The notes beneath the pieces are model-generated. The model searched no databases. It saw nothing but the letters and a program-made list of their open reading frames with translations, and had not been told where the DNA came from. Source: Anaeramoeba flamelloides (lineage: Eukaryota > Metamonada > Anaeramoebidae). From it: 64,000 nt of DNA. Position 1 is the stretch's first letter. Each line of letters begins with the position of its first letter. Where the stretch lies: positions 6,324,001-6,388,000 of the forward strand of contig JANTQA010000029.1 of NCBI GenBank assembly GCA_027625915.1, read 5' to 3'. Positions 58,482 through 64,000 of the stretch are shown here, one piece after another. Position numbers and translations under genes: made by a program.

Positions 58482-60358
58482 TATGAATGAAATTGCAAGG
58501 ATATATATTTACATATACCCCCCATCCTCATAAATAAATATTTACTCAATAATTCTTAGCATAAAAACCCTATATATTAATTTCTGAGTTCCCTTTTTAT
58601 TTCTTTTCATAAAAAGCCTTTTGTAATTCCAATAAATTTCCAATTTTTGAAAATAATTTGTAAAAAATAATCTTTTGGGCTAATTCTTTAATTTTTTGAC
58701 AAAATTGGATTTTTTATCTGCTAATCTACATTTCGAGATCAATTTAAGAAAGTTATTATTTTTTTGAAACATAAGCTAAAAAAAAAATGATAAAAAATAA
58801 CCCATTTTTCTAGACTTATTTATTTTGGTTATTTCTAGAAACAAGATCTTTATTTAATAATACTCTACTGATTATAAGTATTATTGTTTTTTCCCCTTTT
58901 TTTGTTTTATTTGTGAAATAACTAGTTGAGTTTTTGGAAATGGTGTCTTAATATCAAAAAAGGAAGAGTCCAGTGAATAGAAGAAATGTGAATTTTCTCT
59001 AGGTATTAATTAACCAGTTATGTTTTTTTCATTAAAAACATATAATACCGAAGGTTTTGTTCTTGGACAGTGTCAACTATTTTGAGCTTTTAAAAGTGAT
59101 GAAGAAAATAACTTTTTAAAAATGTTGTAATTTAGAAACAATTACTTTTGGTTGAGAGTCTCTTATTTTAAAACAGTTTTAAAGAATATAAAAATTCGTC
59201 TAGCTATAAATATCTAAAAAAAAGAATGAAAAATTACAAAGAATGTTTTTTTATTTTTTATGTTTTTAATTTTTTTCCAGAAGATCCACACTATTTCAAC
59301 AAATAATAACTCACGCAATTTGACTCATTGTTTCGACAACCAGCAAAATATTGTTCGTTCTACCGATATAAATATCACCCTCTCAAGAAAAATATATTAC
59401 TTATTATCTCAACTTTGTACAAATAAAGAGAGATATTTTTCCACTTTGGATGTCTGAATATTGTTGTCTTAACCTTTAAATTTGTGGCAAAGTGCAGATT
59501 TTTTTCTCAAGTCCTTGTCGTTTTTTAATAATACAAGGATCATTTTTTAATTGATAAGATCAACTTTTTAGTACTATTTTAGTATATGATTTTTGGAAAT
59601 TGAAACAAGGCACAATTTAAATTCGACCGTAACATACTTTAATTTTGGAGTTCTCTTTGATAGACGATAATACATTAATTTTCTTGTTATAAAAGATATT
59701 GTTAATGTGCTTTGAGGTATTTTATTTTATGTTTCTGATTGGGTAATGATGATATTTAAAGATCAAGATAGAATAGGGTATGTTGCTATAATTGACAATT
59801 TTGGAATTTAGGCATATTTGCTGAATTTTTAAGAGCAAATGTAATTTTTTTTCACAATCCCTAAAAAAATGAATATCAAAACAAGAAAAATAAAATAAAA
59901 AGTTAATTTATTATTATTTTTCAATCTAAAATAAAAATAAGTGAAAGACCGTTTATTAAAATAAAAAATATTTCACCAACAAAATTTTGAAAGAATTTTT
60001 TTTTCTTCTTGTTATTTAATTTTAACAATACACTTATTTCCATTTCTTTTATTCTCCTTAATAATACTAATATTCATAATAATAAATAAAAAATTAATAA
60101 AAATCATTATATTTAATTCCTATTGCATAAATTAAGGTGGGTACAAGCTTGGGTAAAGTGGCTGGTTTAATACATAAAATGTTTGAAGAAAAATTTTTAT
60201 ACGCAAATGTATATAATATAAAAGATTTGAACGAATACCATGATTTAAATTTAATTAAAGAGAATGGGAGATATTTTAAAAAAGGGAAAAATGAATATGC
60301 AGAAGACGGTGATATAATTACTTTCAATTTTTCAACTGAGGAGAATTCCAACAACTAA
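51005..60358 (+). CDS. OLA1: Obg-like ATPase 1 (OLA1/YchF)
   Basis: Ribosome-associated TRAFAC-class P-loop protein of the YchF/OLA1 family. Four exons: 51005-51032, 51147-51595, 55228-55626 and 60137-60358. Introns are 114, 3,632 and 4,510 bp, and phases match at every junction. The product is 365 aa (human 396, bacterial YchF about 363). Exon 1 gives MNNTTDFKIG. The P-loop GLTNVGKT is at 13-20, the G3 motif DVAGLVRG starts at 79, and GNGLGNLFLNH follows. The G4 position reads NVSE (205-208) instead of NKxD, the change linked to ATP preference in OLA1. The C-terminal TGS domain spans exons 3-4 (EFVESYKIPVGTSLGKVAG, then EDGDIITFNF). The segment between the G domain and the WNDEE motif is shorter than in human. 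The two long introns contain MITEs and a LINE fragment. Confidence 0.95.
52010..52107 (+). repeat. long pyrimidine tract in OLA1 intron 2
   Basis: Nearly 100 bp of T with scattered C, including a TTTTTC run. It is a simple low-complexity tract on the transcribed strand of the intron. The sequence alone gives no further function. Confidence 0.8.
53067..53861 (-). mobile_element. TIR element family 5, copy b (TTAAGGG ends)
   Basis: About 795 bp, inverted relative to 24039-24740. The left end is TTTAAGGGTATAGTCATTTA and the right end TAATGACTTGGCCCTTAAG. Shared interior strings include TGATTTTTGGAGATCGAT and ACTTCAAAACTAACATAG. It lies in OLA1 intron 2. The minus-strand frame at 53551-53751 is similar in translation to the frame at 24152-24487 of copy a, but no domain is recognised. 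Confidence 0.75.
54231..54479. mobile_element. MITE family 7, copy c (longer version)
   Basis: 249 bp from TACTGGTCTTTGAAATTTAA to TTTTGCAAATACCAGTA. It has the same ends as the 167-bp copies at 21929 and 34048, but the middle is about 80 bp longer. It lies in OLA1 intron 2. Confidence 0.7.
54955..54984. repeat. (AAT)n microsatellite
   Basis: About nine to ten AAT units in OLA1 intron 2. Confidence 0.9.
55933..56410. mobile_element. MITE family 10 (AATCCCGGACAAG arms)
   Basis: About 478 bp in OLA1 intron 3. The left arm contains AATCCCGGACAAGATTTTTA and continues AATTGTGAGTATTAGTAAAA. The right arm is its inverse (TAAAAATCTTGTCCGGGATT), preceded by ACTAATATTCACAA. Outer ends are TATAGTAGGG and CTCTACTTTA. 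The left arm has a partial extra repeat (ATACCGGACATG). Only one copy is in the window. Confidence 0.75.
56460..56570 (+). repeat. short direct repeat (GAATTAGCTTGC)
   Basis: GAGAGTGAATTAGCTTGCCT near 56467 recurs as GAGTGGAATTAGCTTGCTTT near 56540, about 70 bp apart. It is a small imperfect direct duplication inside OLA1 intron 3. Confidence 0.6.
57842..58187 (-). mobile_element. 5'-truncated LINE insertion with poly(A) tail
   Basis: A 346-bp non-LTR retrotransposon 3' end on the minus strand, inside OLA1 intron 3. The frame at 57874-58176 encodes about 100 aa with C-x2-C followed by H-x4-C (YCEICKK, then DHFLWNC). This is the zinc-knuckle pattern found at the C-terminus of many LINE reverse-transcriptase proteins. 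A 3' UTR of about 25 bp and a poly(A) tail follow, seen as poly(T) at 57842-57852. The insertion is flanked by AAATCCTTTCTAATT at 57827-57841 and 58188-58202, a 15-bp target-site duplication. The reverse-transcriptase and endonuclease regions are missing through 5' truncation, as is usual for target-primed insertion. It is therefore not autonomous. The short coding part is still open, which suggests a fairly young insertion. Confidence 0.88.
58443..58476. repeat. (TA)n microsatellite
   Basis: About 17 TA units in OLA1 intron 3, next to a segment (58230-58740) that resembles 63540-63900. Confidence 0.9.
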
Positions 60359-60690
60359 ATTTGAAATGTTCATGGTAAATAAAAACAAATTTTCAGGCAA
60401 AATCGTTTTTTTTTTTATAAAGTGTCCACTTTTTCTCTCATGCAAGAAACAATTAGACATTTTATTAAATTTTCTTGTATTTCTTGAGTAATAGAAAATA
60501 GCTATTAGGTTTTATCAAGTTTTCGACATATTTGTAAAATTTATGATTTTCGTGAGCTTTTTTTGAGGTTTTCTATTTTATTAGGAAAATTTATTGATTT
60601 TCCAAATAAATAGAAAACCTAAAAAAAGCTAACGAAAATCAATAGATTTTCCAAATAAATTAGAAAACCTCAAAAAAACCCAGAACACTT

Positions 60691-61388
60691 CACTACAAGG
60701 AAAATTTAAATACATAAAATTAAAGTTAGCCAAAACTATAATTTGGATTTAAGTTATACTTCTTTTATAAATTATTTTTTCAAAGTTATCATAATTTTAT
60801 GTAATAAAAAAAGGATAGCTTTTAAACTCTTGAAAATCTGAATAACCCCCTTTTCAAAAATACCGACTTTTGAAAAAAACCACCTATTTTCAGGGTATTT
60901 TTTTATTGGAAAAAGTTGAAATGAATTAATTTTTGATTGAGCATTAAGATTGAAAAACGAATAAATGTTAAAGTAATTTGCAGAAAAAAACCGGGAACGT
61001 ATATAAAAACTCAAACATGGAAAAAAATAAAATGATAAAAAATATTCCAAAAACAGATAAAAAATCAGTTTTTCAATTTAATTTAGCGATATCTTTTGAT
61101 TGGAATATTTTGGGCTATTTTCAAATTGAAAAATATGTTTCCTTTTAGACCATTAAAAAAATACTTGAAAATTATCTCTCTACTAAGTCAATTAAAAAAT
61201 TCAAAAATTTTACAATTAAAAATGAAAAAAATATTACTGAAAAATTTCATTTTTTTTTCAATTCCTATTAATATCTATTAAAGTTGTAAACCTCATTGAA
61301 AATTGTTATGTATAATAATGTTTATTATATGAGTGTATTTCAAAAATACAAATTTTAAAGATTTTTTTTTGAAAAAATTTTCCTTGTA
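60691..61388. mobile_element. TIR element family 8, tandem unit 1
   Basis: 698 bp starting CACTACAAGGAAAATTTAAA and ending AAAAAATTTTCCTTGTA, which are inverted ends. Unit 2 follows immediately and shares the terminal word. The two units differ at only a few percent of positions by eye, so the tandem is recent. Small open frames inside are not domain-bearing. Confidence 0.85.
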
Positions 61389-62088
61389 CACTACAAGGAA
61401 AATTTAAATACCGAAAATTAAAGTTAGCCAAAACTATACATTGGATTTCAGTTATACTTTTTTTATAAATTATTTTTTCAAAGTTATCATAATTTTATGT
61501 AATAAAAAAAGGATAGCTATTAAACTCTTGAAAATCTGAATACCCCCTTTTCAAAAATACCGACTTTTGAAAAAAACACCTATTTTCAGGGTATTTTTTT
61601 ATTGGAAAAAAGTTGAAATGAATTAATTTTTGATTGAACATTAAGAATTAAAAACGAATAAATGTTAAAGTAATTTGCAGAAAAAAACCAGGAACGTATA
61701 TAAAAACTCAAACATGGAAAAAAATAAAATGATAAAAAATATTCCAAAAACAGATAAAAAATCAGATTTTCAATTTAATTTAGCGATATCTTTTGATTGA
61801 AATATTTTGTACTATTTTCAAATTGTAAAATATGTTTCCTTTTAGACCATTAAAAAAATAATTGAAAATTATCTCTCTGCTAAGTCAATTAAAAAATTCA
61901 AAAAATTTTACAATTAAAAATGAAAAAAATATTACTGAAAAATTTCATTTTTTTTTCAATTCCTATTAATATCTATTAAAGTTGTAAACCTCATTGAAAA
62001 TTGTTATGTATAATAATGTTTATTATATGAGTGTATTTCAAAAATACAAAATTTAGAGATTTTTTTTGAAAAAATTTTCCTTGTAGTG
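61389..62088. mobile_element. TIR element family 8, tandem unit 2
   Basis: 700 bp, a direct repeat of unit 1, ending CCTTGTAGTG and followed by further GTAGT repeats to about 62104. Differences from unit 1 include ATACATAAA/ATACCGAAA near the start and a few single-base indels. The open frames present in unit 1 are changed here, which argues against coding function. Confidence 0.85.
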
Positions 62089-62160
62089 TAGTGTAGTGTA
62101 GTGTTTACAAATAAAATCGAAAACTTTGAAAAAACCAAGACAGTACTGGCCACTTTACAA

Positions 62161-62280
62161 AATTGTGTCTAGTTATAACTCATATTTTAAACATATTTTC
62201 TTTAAGAAAAAATAAAACAAGTTTTCTAAGGTTTGAATTTTAAGAAACAGTATTTTCATTTTTTTTTTACTTTAACTTTA

Positions 62281-62311
<31 letters not shown>

Positions 62312-64000
62312 GATCATATTTAATGAACTACTCATATTTTTTGATCGGTGAATATTAATTTGATCACTCACAACATATTTTTTGACTTGAAAGAATTTTG
62401 AGTCAAGAGTTCTTGTTTAAAATTTAAAATTTTGTGTTATTTTTCAAAATTTTGTAATTTGGATAATTGTTAATTTGGCAAAACCTTTTCAAAATTTACC
62501 TTGAAAAGATTTGAAAACCAAAATTTTCATTGCCTTTGACCCTATTCAAATTATTTTCAATCACCATATTGTTTAGGTGTAAGTATATCAACATATTTCA
62601 AAATGATTAAGATCGAACTCAGAAGGTAGTGATATTCAAAACAAAATCAATTTTAAATTTTGTCTTTGTTTGATAAGTTCATTAAAGTTTTTAAATCAAT
62701 AAATGCTTTTCTTTAAACCCTCAAAAAACCTAAATTTTGCTTATTTTTACTTTCCTTTGAAAATAAATTCTTTGATATCATTTTTAGTAGCTGAATTATT
62801 GCATTTAAATCCTTATAGAGCTAAAATATAAATGAATCTGAACCCCTTTAATGAAAAAAAAAAAAAAAAATGACTATTCGAGAGTTACTATACCATAAGA
62901 ATCAAAATAGATGTTTTTTCAGAAAAAGGTATTGAAAAAATCGATAGAGGTACACATAGTCAATTCAAAAACTTTTTATTAAAAATTTTAAAACTTATTG
63001 CGTTTCAAAAAACCCATTACTTTTTCAAGAAAAAGTAACCATTTTATAGTCAGTATGAACTTTAAGGAACAAAATTTGAACAAAAAATCAAGTTACATGC
63101 CCATCTCAAAGTAAAAGAACAAAATTGTGTATTCTAGGGAATAACTTGTTTAAAATAATATTGCCTAAATTGAGCAATAATCTGGAAAATTCTTGTGACT
63201 AATTTTTTTCAGAGATTGTGACTTAAAAGTGATACTGATAATATAACAATAGAAGGTGCTTTTTAAACATCCAGATTTCCTTTATGAATTATTTTAACTG
63301 ATATTTTAATACCCATCCTTAATGATCATTTATTAAGGTACTTTAAATAATGCATTTATCTTCCAATTTTGTAATGAAAATTAGTATTTCAATTCGAAAT
63401 ATTTGAATTAAGGGAGAAGCACCCGAAATATTTTTCTATATTCAAAGTATGTTGTAATTGGGTGACATTTTCACATAACAGTTCACATTTTTTCTCTAAA
63501 AAATCTATTCCAAATATTATTGAAAAACAAATTATTGAATTTTTTACTAAATGATCACTATTAAAAATTTTTGATTTTTGAAATTTTTACTAAAATTCCT
63601 TTTCAAAATCTAAAAATTGAAACTCAAAAATAATTGGTATTCCCAGTGTCTTCAATAATTCCTATTTAGAACTTATATAAGTAACTATTTTTATAATTTT
63701 TTAATTACAAAGATTAACTCAATAATCATCAACATAAAACAACCCAAAGACTTATTAATTTTGTTTTATATTTATAAAGTTAATTAGGAATATCAATATG
63801 TTCCCAATATTTCAGAAATAATTGGTCAAAAAAATCTATTGGTTATTTATTTAATTTTTTCAAAAGTTAAATTTTTCAACAACTAATCTACCTTTGTCCA
63901 CAAATTTAAGTAGGATAATTTGAAACTTTTAAGCCTGAATACTGATAATCCAACCTTAAAATTTCTTATAAATGCAGATTTTTTTTCACAAATCCGTTGG
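62161..64000. other. gene-free AT-rich stretch at the right end
   Basis: No supported gene. There is a run of about 30 T at 62280-62310. The part at about 63540-63900 resembles 58230-58740 in the OLA1 intron, again an old dispersed repeat. Confidence 0.5.

Larger units (their letters stand above)
60405..62160. mobile_element. fold-back element, copy b, split by a tandem insertion
   Basis: The left part (about 60405-60690) and right part (about 62100-62160) show the same palindromic words as 2120-2361 (GTTTTCTATTTTATT, AGAAAACCT and similar). The outer edges ATAAAGTGTCC and GGCCACTTTAC are inverted versions of one another. Between them lies the 1.4-kb family 8 tandem. The borders are approximate. 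The element starts about 50 bp after the OLA1 stop codon. Confidence 0.45.

Noticed and set aside
60772-61281. Frames inside the family 8 tandem as genes
   Set aside because: They are on both strands of a TIR element and are altered in the second, nearly identical unit.
1-64000. Retroviral, LTR or other virus-like elements
   Set aside because: No long terminal direct repeats and no gag, integrase, protease, capsid or envelope-like sequence were seen. The only retroelement traces are LINE 3' fragments.
1-64000. tRNA, rRNA or snRNA genes
   Set aside because: No stretch with a tRNA-like B-box and acceptor pairing, and no GC-richer structured block typical of rRNA, was found by eye. A covariance-model scan would be needed to exclude them.

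Overview
This window comes from a very AT-rich eukaryotic nuclear genome. The genes are short and sparse, with GT-AG introns from 86 bp to about 4.5 kb, long homopolymer tracts, and intergenic DNA packed with small inverted-repeat transposons. An RCC1-BTB protein, asparagine- and lysine-rich coding sequence, an ISC protein with a short basic leader and this base composition best fit a free-living amoeboflagellate protist such as Anaeramoeba (Metamonada). That placement is an inference from style, not proven by any marker here.

Eight gene loci can be supported, most after splicing by eye. They are: ribosomal protein uL23 (5.3-6.0 kb, +, 2 exons); a DUF1343/NamZ-like peptidoglycan hexosaminidase relative, probably bacterial in origin (11.3-12.6 kb, +); a 1,290-residue protein of about forty KPWQKP repeats with a FAM21/CapZIP-like tail (16.7-20.6 kb, -); the RFC4-type clamp-loader subunit (25.4-26.9 kb, +, 3 exons); the Fe-S scaffold IscU (32.8-33.9 kb, -, 2 exons); an RCC1-repeat plus BTB protein (38.9-41.1 kb, +, 2 exons); a PX exon pair and a SNX-type BAR exon that are probably one sorting nexin split by a transposon-filled intron (43.0-47.3 kb, -); and the OLA1/YchF ATPase, four exons spread over 9.4 kb (51.0-60.4 kb, +). 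These are housekeeping or trafficking genes with no sign of an operon-like or pathway cluster.

Between and inside the genes lie at least ten families of short terminal-inverted-repeat elements (MITE-like). Several are present twice or three times and some are nested in one another. Most are bounded by TA, suggesting Tc1/mariner-type mobilisation; two begin TTAAGGG, suggesting piggyBac-type. One 1.2-kb family carries a regularly spaced array of eight ATCGCGAT palindromes at one end. Its older copies differ from the palindrome mainly by CG to TG/CA changes, as expected if the element was CpG-methylated. A 346-bp LINE 3' fragment with a poly(A) tail and a 15-bp target-site duplication sits in the last OLA1 intron, and a more decayed relative lies near 1.7-2.5 kb. 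No retrovirus, LTR or other virus-like element, tRNA, rRNA or CRISPR array was recognised.
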